Below are positions 45,885-55,059 of a stretch of DNA of 62,023 nucleotides, one piece after another. Both the position numbers and the translations under genes were made by a program. Under the pieces are notes generated by a model, which had not been told where the DNA came from, searched no databases, and worked only from the letters and a program-made list of their open reading frames with translations. Location: the NCBI GenBank assembly GCA_005778225.1, contig SXPC01000005.1:1-62023 (forward strand), read 5' to 3'. The stretch is from Planctomyces sp. GTDB lineage: Bacteria > Planctomycetota > Planctomycetia > Planctomycetales > Planctomycetaceae. Positions within the stretch are counted from its first letter, which is position 1. Each line of letters starts with the position of its first letter.

Positions 45885-46277
45885 TTATGAAGTGCGCGGT
45901 TTCCTCGCCGGGGCGACAAACACGACGGAACTCTCCTTCATCTCCCGGATCGACTCAGCCGTCGGGGGCTGCTGGCTTCCCGCCTTGCCTTCGCGCTTGC
46001 GCACCTTCTTCAGCTTATAATGGTGCGTTCGGGTAATGACCTTCCTGTTCGCAGCGGAAATCGCGCTCATTTCGTCCATTCCCGCATTCCCGCTCCCCCG
46101 CGGCGAAAACAGCCAGTACGTCATCACAGCAAAAAAGCAGCAGATGCCAAACGCCGGCCACTCCGGCTTCTCACTAAAAGCAAACACAATTCCCAGCGTG
46201 AACACCACGCCCAAGACCAGAACGACCATCGTCGCAAACGATGTCGCTGCATTAAATCCACTTTGACGGCCCGCCAT
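45885..46277 (-). CDS. small two-helix membrane protein (hypothetical)
   Basis: 130 residues. Two hydrophobic segments (TMVVLVLGVVFTLGIVFAF and AFGICCFFAVMTYWLF) are joined by a short loop, followed by a basic, soluble C-terminal half (about 70-130; HHYKLKKVRKREGK). No family I recognise. The layout, with the basic tail probably cytoplasmic, is all that can be said. It is a single gene in minus orientation between the IscA and ApbE genes. Confidence 0.6.
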   Translation of the reverse strand: MAGRQSGFNAATSFATMVVLVLGVVFTLGIVFAFSEKPEWPAFGICCFFAVMTYWLFSPRGSGNAGMDEMSAISAANRKVITRTHHYKLKKVRKREGKAGSQQPPTAESIREMKESSVVFVAPARKPRTS

Positions 46278-46626
46278 ACGCCTTCCTCGACATTACGTGA
46301 TGACATCCATGACCCAAGCGACAACCCGGCCGTACCAATCGAAACAGTCACTATGTTAAAAATAGGAGATGATGACTGCAGCGAGAGAGAATTGACAGGC
46401 AGTGAAATTGACCGTGTGGATGATTCACAGGGCCAATACTGATTGACAGGGTCGAACCGCAACGTGACGATGGGCAAAAGAAGGATTTAAGTCCCACCGG
46501 AAAGACAGGCTGCTCACTCCTACGCCATCCATCGCGCGGATGTTGGAAAAAATTATACTGAGCTGACTTCTCAACGTCACGACGTCTTTTCAAAACATCT
46601 CTCGTTTCAAAGCATCACACACGATC
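46278..46626. other. intergenic stretch with no recognised gene
   Basis: 349 bases between the small membrane protein gene (minus) and apbE (plus). It should hold both divergent promoters. No ORF with a site, RNA gene or repeat was recognised. Confidence 0.5.
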
Positions 46627-47805
46627 ATGTCTGATTCTGATCCACCCCGCTCCTCACGACGCGATTTTCTCTCCGGGCGATCGTGGGTCGAGTCGCTCGG
46701 AGCAGTCTTTCAGAGTTTTCTCCCGTCCGAAATGCCCGTCCCCTCAGCAATCAGCGGACCATCTCGACTTCAACTGGTGAAACTCGAAACCCGGGCCATG
46801 GCCTGCCAATTCTCCTGCCTCTGGCCCGCCCTCGAAAGAAAACACTCCAGCTTCGTCTCGGACTCCCTGGAAATCATCCACGAACTTGAAGACCAGCTCT
46901 CGATCTACCGTGACCACACCGAACTCTCCCGCCTAAACCGTGAAGGCTTCGCCAACAAGATCCCTGTCTCCGAATCCCTTTACCGTCTCCTGAAAGAAGC
47001 CATCCATCTCTCCGAAGTCACCGAGGGAACCTTCAACCCCGTCAACCGCGCTCTCACCTTATTATGGAGAGATGCCCGCAAACACGGCAGTCTCCCAACT
47101 CAGACAGACGTCGACCACGCGCTCGCCCACTCTCACCCGCGAGACGTCCTCTTCGATGAAAACGATCTCGCCATCCAGTTTCTCACTCCCCTGCTTTCCT
47201 TTGACCTGGGCGCCATCGGCAAAGGTTACGCCCTCGACAAAGCCGCGGACTTCTTAAAAGAGAATGGACTGACCAGTTTCCTCTACCACGGCGGCCAAAG
47301 CAGTCTCTACGCCGGCGATCCACCCCCCGGCGCCAAAGGCTGGATGCTCTCTCTGAAACATCCTCATAACTTCGACGACCAACTCGGCACGCTGGTCGTC
47401 CGCAATCAGGCGATTGCCGTCAGTGGGGCGGCTGTTCAGTTTCATGAGTTTGAGGGCGTCCGATATGGCCACGTCATCGATCCTCGCACTGGCTGGCCCT
47501 CGTCGGGAGTCCTGAATTCTCTCGTCATCGCTCCGACGTCCGCCCAGGCCGATGCCCTCGCGACCGCGATCTTCGTCGGCGGACTCGAAACAGCGAAGCT
47601 CTGCCAGAAGGCGATTCCGGGGCTTGCGTACATCCTCGTATTACCGACAAGCACGGTATTGCCGAAAAACACCGTGATGCCAGATCACAACTTGGTTGCG
47701 AAATCCTTCCAGGTAGTCGTGTCGGGGATCAACCGGTCCGATTTGTCCTGGGACATCGATGAGAAATCTGTCCTTTTCCTTGAGCAGGATGTCTGGCTAA
47801 CTTGA
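46627..47805 (+). CDS. apbE: FAD:protein FMN transferase (ApbE family)
   Basis: 392 residues. The N-terminus has a twin-arginine-like signal (SRRDFLSG), so it is probably exported. The ApbE fold follows: ETRAMACQFSCLW, LSRLNREGF, GTFNPVNRALTLLW, LSFDLGAIGKGYALDKAA (family signature), and GHVIDPRTGWPSSG with the Mg/FAD-binding region. ApbE attaches FMN to Thr of Na+-pumping and other flavoproteins outside the cytoplasm. No such acceptor is encoded nearby. Start ATG 46627. The downstream DoxX-like gene has its own promoter candidate. Confidence 0.9.
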   Translation: MSDSDPPRSSRRDFLSGRSWVESLGAVFQSFLPSEMPVPSAISGPSRLQLVKLETRAMACQFSCLWPALERKHSSFVSDSLEIIHELEDQLSIYRDHTELSRLNREGFANKIPVSESLYRLLKEAIHLSEVTEGTFNPVNRALTLLWRDARKHGSLPTQTDVDHALAHSHPRDVLFDENDLAIQFLTPLLSFDLGAIGKGYALDKAADFLKENGLTSFLYHGGQSSLYAGDPPPGAKGWMLSLKHPHNFDDQLGTLVVRNQAIAVSGAAVQFHEFEGVRYGHVIDPRTGWPSSGVLNSLVIAPTSAQADALATAIFVGGLETAKLCQKAIPGLAYILVLPTSTVLPKNTVMPDHNLVAKSFQVVVSGINRSDLSWDIDEKSVLFLEQDVWLT

Positions 47806-47808
47806 TCA

Positions 47809-47836
47809 TTGCCCGCGCAAAGGGATACCCTATAAT
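47809..47836 (+). promoter_or_regulatory. candidate sigma70-type promoter for the DoxX-like gene
   Basis: TTGCCC (47809-47814), 16-bp spacer, perfect TATAAT (47831-47836), about 75 bases ahead of the start codon. Confidence 0.55.
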
Positions 47837-47911
47837 GCGATAAGACACGCATTAACAAACTGCCATTTGTTCCCACCTATTCCCCACGCACTTCGCTCTC
47901 AAGGAAACTAC

Positions 47912-49111
47912 GTGGCCCGCATTCCCCTGATCGCCTGCGTTTTTCTCGTGATCCTGAGGCTTTCCATCGGCTGGCAGATGCTCTACGAGGGCATGTGGAA
48001 GCTGAATACCCTCACGACAGCCTCCCCCTGGTCAGCCGAGCCGTATCTGAAAAATGCGACTGGACCAATGCGGGATTACTTCCGCAGTCTCACCGGCGAC
48101 CCAGATGACCTCGCCTGGCTCAATTATGACACGGTGGCCGGCCGCTGGGATACCTGGGCAACCGCCTTTGCTTCCCATTACAATCTCTCCGATGCGCAGC
48201 GAAACACGCTGTTCACCGCTCTTTCCGGCCCACCCAGCTTCCAGATCACAGTGGAAAAACTTCCTGATGGCCTGGTAATCTCTCAAAAGCCCGGCCCCGC
48301 CGTCTACTACGATCCAGCCACCAAAAAGATCGTCATCGATGGCAAACGTCACTTAATGCCCGCCGAAAAGAAGTACATCGACGACCAGCTCGCCAAGATG
48401 GATCAGAATGATCCCGTCGTCAAAGAGTTCAAGGCCCAGTTTAACAAGCTCTATCAGTTCTCGGCTCGCCTGAGCTTTAAAGAGAGACTTCTTGTTTCTC
48501 TCAAAGGAAATCCCAAACGCGCAGGCTCCGATATCCGTAGTAAACAAGACAAAGACCTCATTTACGAGAAGTCCATCGGCGACATCGAAGTCTATGAGCA
48601 CATGGTCGACCGCATTGAAGCCAAAAACCATGCTGAAAATGTTCCCTTCAAGTACGACCACCTGGCCAAGCAGACTGGCGACGTTGTCAAAAAACGTAGC
48701 GAAGTCATCGGCCCGGTCAAAGCACTTGATGCGGAAGTCAAAGACTTCGCCCAGCGTCTCCTGACAACCGAGCAACTGGCCGCTGGACCTGTCCGGCTTC
48801 CAATGACTCAATTGCAGCAGATGAACCTGATGACAATGTGGGGTCTGGCCATTCTCGGCGCCCTGCTGATCGCAGGTCTTTGGACTCGCCTCGCCGCTCT
48901 TGGCGGTGCTGTGATGATCTTCATGTTTTATCTGGCCTACCCGCCGATCCCTGGCTATCCAGATCCGCCAGGTGTTGAGCACGGAATCATCGTGAACAAA
49001 AACCTGATCGAAGTCCTCGCACTACTCGCCTTGGTCTTCCTCCCATCAGGACGATGGTTCGGCATCGACGCGATCTTTGCCAGACTCTTCGCCCGCAGAA
49101 GACCTGCATAA
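47912..49111 (+). CDS. DoxX-like membrane protein with large central insert
   Basis: About 399 residues from GTG 47912, chosen because AAGGAAA lies at 47901-47907; the TTG at 47867 is only an open-frame start. N-terminal helix IPLIACVFLVILRLSIGWQMLYEG is typical of DoxX/TQO-small subunits. A soluble, charged middle part of about 260 residues (mostly helical) follows, then three C-terminal helices (MWGLAILGALLIAGLW, VMIFMFYLAY, IEVLALLALVFLP). The role is probably redox-related in the membrane; the soluble insert is unusual for the family. It may be functionally linked to the exported ApbE and oxidoreductase on either side. Confidence 0.75.
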   Translation: MARIPLIACVFLVILRLSIGWQMLYEGMWKLNTLTTASPWSAEPYLKNATGPMRDYFRSLTGDPDDLAWLNYDTVAGRWDTWATAFASHYNLSDAQRNTLFTALSGPPSFQITVEKLPDGLVISQKPGPAVYYDPATKKIVIDGKRHLMPAEKKYIDDQLAKMDQNDPVVKEFKAQFNKLYQFSARLSFKERLLVSLKGNPKRAGSDIRSKQDKDLIYEKSIGDIEVYEHMVDRIEAKNHAENVPFKYDHLAKQTGDVVKKRSEVIGPVKALDAEVKDFAQRLLTTEQLAAGPVRLPMTQLQQMNLMTMWGLAILGALLIAGLWTRLAALGGAVMIFMFYLAYPPIPGYPDPPGVEHGIIVNKNLIEVLALLALVFLPSGRWFGIDAIFARLFARRRPA

Positions 49112-49117
49112 CTTTTT

Positions 49118-49170
49118 GTCCCTTCTCCCCCGGGGAGAAGGTGGCTGAGTCTTCGAAGCCGGATGAGGGA
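49118..49170 (+). repeat. dispersed palindromic repeat, family A copy 4
   Basis: GTCCCTTCTCCCCCGGGGAG hairpin, then GGCTGAGTCTTCGAAGCCGGATGAGGG. It starts 7 bases after the DoxX-like stop. Confidence 0.75.
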
Positions 49171-49240
49171 TCTCTTCATTCCTCATCTCTTTCAAATTAT
49201 CCCACCTGACAAACTCACGATTACCCTTTCGAGGTTCGCA

Positions 49241-50791
49241 ATGGTTTTCTCTGAAACGCAGAAACAAATCGGCCAGGATAACTTCCACGATGCTCTCGGC
49301 TCGACTCGTCGCGACTTTCTGAAGGTCGCCGCCGCAACCGGTGCCACCATCGGTGCAACTTACTTCGGCTACGAAGCCCTTAAGGGTAACCCGGTCAAAG
49401 TCGGGTTTATCGGCACCGGCGATGAAGGGATGATCCTCCTCCAGGAACACCCACCGGAGTTCATGGACATCGTCGCGATCGCTGACCTGCGTCCAAGTAA
49501 CCGCAAACGCGCCCTCAACGGCGATCCAGGCAGCCCGAACCGCCAAGGCTTGATCAAGAAACTGGGCGAAGAAAAAGCCTCCAAGATCAAGGTCTACGAA
49601 AACCACAAAGAGCTTCTCGCGGATCCTGAGATCGAAGCCGTCGTCATTGCGGTCCCTCTCTCTCAGCACGCCCCGATCGCGCTGGAAGCCTTCGAAGCCG
49701 GTAAGCACGTCCTCACCGAAAAGCTGATGGCGCACAACATCACCGAATGCAAAGCCATGATCGCCAAAGGACGCGAGAAGAATCTTCTCCTCGCCGTCGG
49801 TCACCAGCGTCACTACAGCGCCCTGTACGACAACGCGAACTTTCTGGTCCAGCAAGGCCTACTCGGAGACATCAAGTTCATCCGCGCTCAGTGGCACCGC
49901 AATAACTCGTTCCCTGGCTCGGACGGATGGCGCAAAGCCATCCCCGCTGAAGACCAGAAAGCCCTCGAAGGCAAGGTCTCTGAGTACGGTTACAAGGATG
50001 TCGAAGAGCTCGTCTGGTGGCGTCTGTTCAACAGCACCGGCGGCGGTCTCATGGCAGAACTCGGCTCTCACCAGCTCGACGCCTGCTCGATCTTCCTCGG
50101 CAAGGTGCACCCCATCGCTGTCCAGGGTTACGGCGGACGCAACTTGTACGGCGTCAAAGGCGTCGGTACGAAAGACAAGCAACAGGACAACCGCGAAATC
50201 GATGATCACGTCTACGTGACCCTCGAATTCCCCGGACCTCATTACGAAGAAGACAATCACGACATCGTCATCGTCACCTACTCGTCGATCAACCATAACC
50301 GCCTCGAACCATATGGCGAAACCGTCTTCGGCAGCCGTGGTACCCTGATCGTCAACCTCGAGCAGGATGTCATGCTCTATAAAGAAGGCCGCGGCGCTCA
50401 AGACCCCTACGGTCTGGAACAACGCCTCTACGTCCTCGACACCACCGGCGGCGCCCCAGTCCTCACTGCCAGCGAATCCGGTGCGCCATCCACAGCCGCC
50501 GCCAACGCCTCGGCAGCCCTTGAGAAGTACAGCCGCGGTTACACCGAAGAGATGGAGCACTTCTGCTACGCCATCCGTAACCACGGACCAGAGTACTACC
50601 CAGGCGGCGTCGAACGCAGCCCCAAAGAAGGCGGCCTCCGCTGCAACGGCGTCGTCGCGATGGCCGATGCCATCATGGCTTTGACCTCCAATCTCGCCAT
50701 GAAACACAAGAAACGCATCGTCTTCAAAGACGCCTGGTTCGACCCCACCAACCCAGCCGTCCCCGAAACCGACCCAGACGTCATCGGCTAA
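49241..50791 (+). CDS. exported Gfo/Idh/MocA-family oxidoreductase (twin-arginine signal)
   Basis: 516 residues from ATG 49241 (upstream frame to 49163 crosses a repeat). A twin-arginine signal ([22 protein letters not shown]) precedes a Rossmann domain ([15 protein letters not shown](P)-binding). [18 protein letters not shown] carries the family EKP-like motif (here EKL), then a C-terminal alpha/beta domain with [21 protein letters not shown]. Such exported GFO/IDH/MOCA proteins oxidise or rearrange sugars in the periplasm, with tightly bound cofactor; the substrate is unknown. Probable neighbour function: carbohydrate modification together with the DoxX-like protein. Confidence 0.86.
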   Translation: MVFSETQKQIGQDNFHDALGSTRRDFLKVAAATGATIGATYFGYEALKGNPVKVGFIGTGDEGMILLQEHPPEFMDIVAIADLRPSNRKRALNGDPGSPNRQGLIKKLGEEKASKIKVYENHKELLADPEIEAVVIAVPLSQHAPIALEAFEAGKHVLTEKLMAHNITECKAMIAKGREKNLLLAVGHQRHYSALYDNANFLVQQGLLGDIKFIRAQWHRNNSFPGSDGWRKAIPAEDQKALEGKVSEYGYKDVEELVWWRLFNSTGGGLMAELGSHQLDACSIFLGKVHPIAVQGYGGRNLYGVKGVGTKDKQQDNREIDDHVYVTLEFPGPHYEEDNHDIVIVTYSSINHNRLEPYGETVFGSRGTLIVNLEQDVMLYKEGRGAQDPYGLEQRLYVLDTTGGAPVLTASESGAPSTAAANASAALEKYSRGYTEEMEHFCYAIRNHGPEYYPGGVERSPKEGGLRCNGVVAMADAIMALTSNLAMKHKKRIVFKDAWFDPTNPAVPETDPDVIG

Positions 50792-50811
50792 TCAAGACAA
50801 CCTATTCTTAT

Positions 50812-50848
50812 AGGCGAGCGGGGGGTGTAAACCCCCTGTGTCTTGCGC
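50812..50848 (+). repeat. intergenic hairpin repeat, family B copy 2
   Basis: GGCGAGCGGGGGGTGTAAAC followed by CCCCTGTGTCTTGCG, matching copies at 33518 and 54985. It lies 21 bases after the oxidoreductase stop and may serve as a 3' end hairpin. Confidence 0.8.
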
Positions 50849-50898
50849 GGCAGGCAAAATTGCGCATACGAAGACAAAGAACGCAACAGGTTTACGAA

Positions 50899-50991
50899 GT
50901 AGGGTGCTGGTGAGGCTTTGCGAACCGCACCAAATGTGCGAATGAATGCCGTCTCGGTACGGCTCGAAGACTAGCTTACACCCGATGCTCT
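50899..50991 (+). repeat. intergenic repeat, family D copy 3
   Basis: GTAGGGTGCTGGTGAGGCTT then GCGAACCGCACCAAATG, like the left arm at 27053. A degenerate right arm (GGCTCGAAGAC ... CTTACACCC) follows, and the loop sequence CGAATGAATG is shared with copy 1. Confidence 0.8.
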
Positions 50992-51052
50992 TGAGTTGAC
51001 ATCTCGATGCTGAACAGTCACGCTGCGCACTTTCAGTTGCTACTCTCTAAGT

Positions 51053-52315
51053 ATGGCAGTTATGTCGACCAACAACAAACGCGGCCTCTTCATCGTCTTC
51101 CTGGCTGTCTGCATCGACCTGCTCGGATTCGCGATCGTCCTGCCGCTTTTGCCTCGCTATGGCAAATTTTATCTTGCCAACGAATTCACCCTCGGCCTGT
51201 TGATGGCGTCGTTCTCCGCGATGCAGTTTCTGTTCGCACCGATCTGGGGACGCATCTCCGATCATATCGGTCGCAAGCCCATCCTGACGCTCGGCCTGTT
51301 CGCCAACGCCCTCTTTTATGGCGTCTTCGGCTACGTTTCTCATTTCCCCGCTGACGCGATTTTCCTGGGTTTCTCGCCGCTCGCGTGGCTGTTCATCACA
51401 CGCCTCGGCGCCGGGATCGCCTCCGCAACGATCCCGACCGCCCAAGCCTACATCGCCGACACAACGACTGCAGCCAACCGTGGCAAAGGCATGGCCCTCA
51501 TCGGAGCCGCCTTCGGCGTCGGCTTCACCTTCGGCCCTCTCATCGGTGCCTTCGCCCTGCCACCCGAATACATCATCGCACCCAGCCCCTGGCCTGGCTA
51601 CATCGCTGCTGGTCTCTCATTCGTCTCCGGCATTCTCGCTGTCCTGCTCTTGAAAGAATCTCGCCTATCAAGCTCAACGACTGCGTCAACTCACGGCTCC
51701 CCGTTCTCGATCTTCACTCAATCCGCAGCGGCTTTCTCTCGTCCCACCATTGGTCTGCTGCTTCTCACCATCTTCATCTCGACTTTTGCGTTCGCAGAGT
51801 TCGAAACGACACTCTCCTTGCTGACCAAAGGCCTCGGCATCAGCGATCGCTACAACTTCTACCTCTTCGCCTTCATCGGTCTGGTCCTCGTCATCAGCCA
51901 GGGTGGCATCGTCAGACGCCTCATTCCCAAACTCGGAGAGAAACGTGTCGCCCTCATCGGCACCGTTTTCATGGTGATCGGCCTGGGCGCTTTGGCTCTG
52001 ACGAAAACCTTCAACTCTGTCGCCTATCTCTACGCCGTCATGCCGATCAGCATCATCGGCTTTTCGTTCGTGACCCCATCGCTGCAATCGATGCTTTCCC
52101 TGCGCACTCACGACGACGAACAGGGCGGCGTCCTCGGCCTCGGCCAGTCCATGTCCGCCATCGCCCGCATCTTCGGACCCATCGCAGGACTGACTCTCAT
52201 GACGGGCGAAAACTACGTCCTCCCTTACCTCTCCGCCGCCATCGTCATGGCGATTTCCTTCTTCATGATCCTCCGCCTCCCATCAACAAATACCGTTCAA
52301 ACCCCCGCTCAGTAG
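51053..52315 (+). CDS. MFS transporter (tetracycline-resistance-like subfamily)
   Basis: 420 residues with 12 predicted helices. Motif A between helices 2 and 3 reads GRISDHIGRKPIL, and TARLGAGIASATIPTAQAYIADTT-like sequence (RLGAGIASATIPTAQAYIAD) marks the antiporter region of the TCR/TetA-type family. It is probably a proton-driven drug or metabolite exporter; resistance cannot be claimed from sequence. The gene is alone between repeats; the start could be ATG 51053 or ATG 51062. Confidence 0.87.
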   Translation: MAVMSTNNKRGLFIVFLAVCIDLLGFAIVLPLLPRYGKFYLANEFTLGLLMASFSAMQFLFAPIWGRISDHIGRKPILTLGLFANALFYGVFGYVSHFPADAIFLGFSPLAWLFITRLGAGIASATIPTAQAYIADTTTAANRGKGMALIGAAFGVGFTFGPLIGAFALPPEYIIAPSPWPGYIAAGLSFVSGILAVLLLKESRLSSSTTASTHGSPFSIFTQSAAAFSRPTIGLLLLTIFISTFAFAEFETTLSLLTKGLGISDRYNFYLFAFIGLVLVISQGGIVRRLIPKLGEKRVALIGTVFMVIGLGALALTKTFNSVAYLYAVMPISIIGFSFVTPSLQSMLSLRTHDDEQGGVLGLGQSMSAIARIFGPIAGLTLMTGENYVLPYLSAAIVMAISFFMILRLPSTNTVQTPAQ

Positions 52316-52330
52316 TACTTTCCACCCTCT

Positions 52331-52412
52331 GGTGTGCCACGGCTGTGTCAGCCGTGCGAGTCCAAACTGGGCGACAATCCCGCAAATCCACGGCCGCCGG
52401 CCGTGGCACACC
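52331..52412. repeat. long inverted intergenic repeat, family C copy 1
   Basis: GGTGTGCCACGGCTGTGTCA ... CGGCCGTGGCACACC; the outer arms pair over about 12 bases, with inner hairpin CACGGC/GCCGTG. The second copy is at 55503-55577. Confidence 0.85.
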
Positions 52413-52577
52413 GGAAATCTGCTTGTCAATCTTGCCGGCATCGCGTCTAAGCGATCACTCCGGCTCCGACTTTGCACATTCTGTACCCATCCGCGACTTG
52501 GCCCCTACTCGCCACCGCAAATTTGCGGTATCCTAGCTCGTTTCCACTTTGCGCACTTTTCCCACGAAACGATCGTC

Positions 52578-54974
52578 ATGACCGAAGACGCCCAACGCCC
52601 CGAAGACGAAGAAGTTAACAAGCTCCAGGACGAGCAAACAACTGGCGAAGAAAATTCCATCGAGGAACAAGTCGTCGAAGCGGATGCCATCGAAGCTGAT
52701 TTCGTTGAAGCAGATGTCATCGAAGAAAGTGACGATCAGGATCTGGATGCCGAACTCGACGCTCTCGAGCTCGAAGTCGATGGCATTGATGACGAAGAGC
52801 TCGAGGACTCCGAGTTGGAAGATGCTGAATTCGAAAACGCAGAACTCGCCGAAGGCGAGCTTGAAGATGGCGAATTCGACGAAGATGAATACTCCGACGA
52901 GGACTTCGAGGATGCTGAACTCGAAGGCGCTGATCTCGAAGAAGGGGAATTCGAAGAAGACGGGGAAGAGGAAGAAGAATTCGTCGGCATGGAAGAAGCT
53001 GAAGCCTCTTCAAAACCAAAAGCAGAAGCCGGCGAGACCATGCGTCTCCAGCGTTACCTCGCCGCTGCCGGTCTGGGCTCTCGACGCAAATGTGAAGAGA
53101 TCATCCTCGAAGGCCGCATCTCGGTGGATGGCGTTCAGATCACTGATGTCGGCGTGAAAGTTAATCCGCGCACTCAGTCGATCGAATACGATGGCGAAGT
53201 CCTGAAATTCCAGCGTCGCACGTACTACCTGCTCAATAAGCCCAAGGGCATTCTCTGCACAAACTACGACCCGGATCACCGTCCACGCGTCATCGATCTG
53301 TTCGAGAATGAATCGAAGCGTCTTTTCACTGTCGGTCGTCTCGATGAAGACAGCGAAGGCTTGCTGCTGGTCACCAACGACGGCGAACTGGCCAACAAAC
53401 TGGCCCACCCACGTTACCGCGTCCGCCGAGTGTACGAAGTCCAGGTCGCTGGCAATCCCAGTCTCCAGACTCTCGACGAGCTGAAAAAAGGGATCTACTT
53501 CACTGAAGGTCGCTTTGCTGTCGAAGACGTTCACAAGAAGGGCAAGCGAGGCAACAGCACGATTCTCGAAGTCGTCCTGCGACAAGGCCAGAACCGCGAG
53601 ATTCGACGCCTCTTCGCCCGGGTCGACCATAAGGTCATGACGCTGAAGCGAACCGAGTTCGGCACCATGCGACTGGGCAACCTCAAGACCGGTCAGCACC
53701 GTCCCCTCACCTCCGATGAGCTCAAAGCTCTTCGCGACATGATCGATAACCCCGAAACAAGCCCAGGTCGCGCACCACGTCGCAAACCAGGGCAGGGCAA
53801 GTTCGGCGACAAGAGATCCTCTCGCGACCGGCCATCTGGCTTCAAACGTGACGACGATCGCGGCCCACGTCGCCCAGGCGGTTTCAAATCCGCTGGCGGT
53901 GGCTTCCGTGATGGCGGTCAGCGTTCCGATGGTCCACGCTATGCTTCTCGACGTCCAGAAGGTGGCCAGGGAGAAGGTGGTGGCGAAGGCTATCGTTCAG
54001 AAGGGCGTCGACCCGGCGGTTTCCAACGCGAAGACGGCGATCGCGGTCCACGCAAACCAGGCGGCTTCCGCCCCGGCGGTTTCAAGCCCGGCGGCAGACG
54101 TACCGATGACCGACCATCCGGCCAGCAATTCTCTCGACGCTCAGACAGCGGCGATGATGACGAAGGCGACTCAGGCGCCCCACACCCAGCCCTCGGCGGC
54201 GACCGCCCCCAAGGCCAACGCCCCGGCGGCTTCCAGCGACAAGATGGCGACCGTGGTCCACGCCGACCTGGTGGTTTCCAACGCGAGGGACGCCCAGGTG
54301 GCTTCCAACGTGAAGAGGGTGACCGCGGCTCACGTCGTCCAGGTGGCTTCCGTCCTGGCGGCGGTGGCGGTTTCCGACAAGGTGGTCAACGCTCCGACGG
54401 CACTCGCAGATTCCCTTCTCGACGCCCGGAAGGTGGTGAAGGGGAACGCGGCGGCGGTGAAGGCGATCGCCCACAAGGCCGACGTCCCGGCGGTTTCCAG
54501 CGTCAAGATAGTGACCGCGGTCCACAACGACCATCCGGCTTCCAACGCGAAGAGGGTGATCGCGGCCCACGTCGCCCCGGCGGCGGAGGTGGTGGTGGTT
54601 TTCGACAAGGTGGTGGCGGCGGTGGCTTCCGACCAGGTGGTCAACGCTCCGATGGCCCACGCAAGTTCCCTTCTCGTCGCCCTGAAGGTGGTGAAGGTCA
54701 ACGCTCGAGTTACGAACGTCGTCCAGCAGGTCGCCCCGAGGGACGCCCGGAAGGCCGTTCATTCAGCGGTGGGCGTCCCGGCGGTCGCCCGGGCGGACGT
54801 CCCGGCGGCAGAGCATTCGGTCGTCGCCCTGAGGGCGAAGGCAATGGCGGCGGCGGGCAAGGAGATCGACGCTCCTCCGGCCCAAGACCCGGCGGCAGTC
54901 GCCCTCCACGACGCGGCCAGGACCCCAACGTCTTCAAAGGCATCCACGAAAAACGCAAACGCAAACCTGAGTAG
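52578..54974 (+). CDS. RsuA/RluB-family pseudouridine synthase with acidic head and Gly/Arg-rich tail
   Basis: 798 residues from ATG 52578 (the frame is open back to 52332 through a repeat, with no site). Residues 1-150 are strongly acidic (many DEEEL and EDAEL units). An S4 RNA-binding domain follows (155-200; MRLQRYLAAAGLGSRRKCEE), then the catalytic domain with Asp256 in GRLDEDSEGLLLVTND, and NREIRRLFARV. This modifies a uridine in rRNA (23S helix 74-80 region or 16S, by family). From about 399 to the end it is low-complexity: repeats of RRPGGFQREDGDRG and RPEGGEGER, Gly/Arg-rich and basic. Such a tail could bind RNA. The enzyme core is normally about 250-300 residues. Confidence 0.9.
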   Translation: MTEDAQRPEDEEVNKLQDEQTTGEENSIEEQVVEADAIEADFVEADVIEESDDQDLDAELDALELEVDGIDDEELEDSELEDAEFENAELAEGELEDGEFDEDEYSDEDFEDAELEGADLEEGEFEEDGEEEEEFVGMEEAEASSKPKAEAGETMRLQRYLAAAGLGSRRKCEEIILEGRISVDGVQITDVGVKVNPRTQSIEYDGEVLKFQRRTYYLLNKPKGILCTNYDPDHRPRVIDLFENESKRLFTVGRLDEDSEGLLLVTNDGELANKLAHPRYRVRRVYEVQVAGNPSLQTLDELKKGIYFTEGRFAVEDVHKKGKRGNSTILEVVLRQGQNREIRRLFARVDHKVMTLKRTEFGTMRLGNLKTGQHRPLTSDELKALRDMIDNPETSPGRAPRRKPGQGKFGDKRSSRDRPSGFKRDDDRGPRRPGGFKSAGGGFRDGGQRSDGPRYASRRPEGGQGEGGGEGYRSEGRRPGGFQREDGDRGPRKPGGFRPGGFKPGGRRTDDRPSGQQFSRRSDSGDDDEGDSGAPHPALGGDRPQGQRPGGFQRQDGDRGPRRPGGFQREGRPGGFQREEGDRGSRRPGGFRPGGGGGFRQGGQRSDGTRRFPSRRPEGGEGERGGGEGDRPQGRRPGGFQRQDSDRGPQRPSGFQREEGDRGPRRPGGGGGGGFRQGGGGGGFRPGGQRSDGPRKFPSRRPEGGEGQRSSYERRPAGRPEGRPEGRSFSGGRPGGRPGGRPGGRAFGRRPEGEGNGGGGQGDRRSSGPRPGGSRPPRRGQDPNVFKGIHEKRKRKPE

Positions 54975-54984
54975 GAATCGTAAA

Positions 54985-55014
54985 GGCGAGCGGGGGGCGT
55001 GAACCCCCTGTCTT
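54985..55014 (+). repeat. intergenic hairpin repeat, family B copy 3
   Basis: GGCGAGCGGGGGGCGTGAAC followed by CCCCTGT, matching copies at 33518 and 50812. It lies 11 bases after the pseudouridine synthase stop. Confidence 0.8.
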
Positions 55015-55059
55015 CTGTTTTATGAATTAGCTGCCAACTTAAAACAAAGCCCCAGCCCC

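Noticed and set aside
49859..50707. 282-residue minus-strand open frame inside the oxidoreductase gene
   Set aside because: Antisense shadow; no motif, no ribosome-binding site.
51385..52536. 383-residue open frame overlapping the MFS gene
   Set aside because: Arg/His-rich alternative-frame translation without helices; the MFS frame has motif A and 12 helices.
53848..55002. 384-residue open frame overlapping the pseudouridine synthase tail in another plus frame
   Set aside because: It is a shadow of the Gly/Arg-rich repeat coding region. Its composition (Ala/Val/Asp-rich, no hydrophobic core) mirrors the repeats, and it has no ribosome-binding site.
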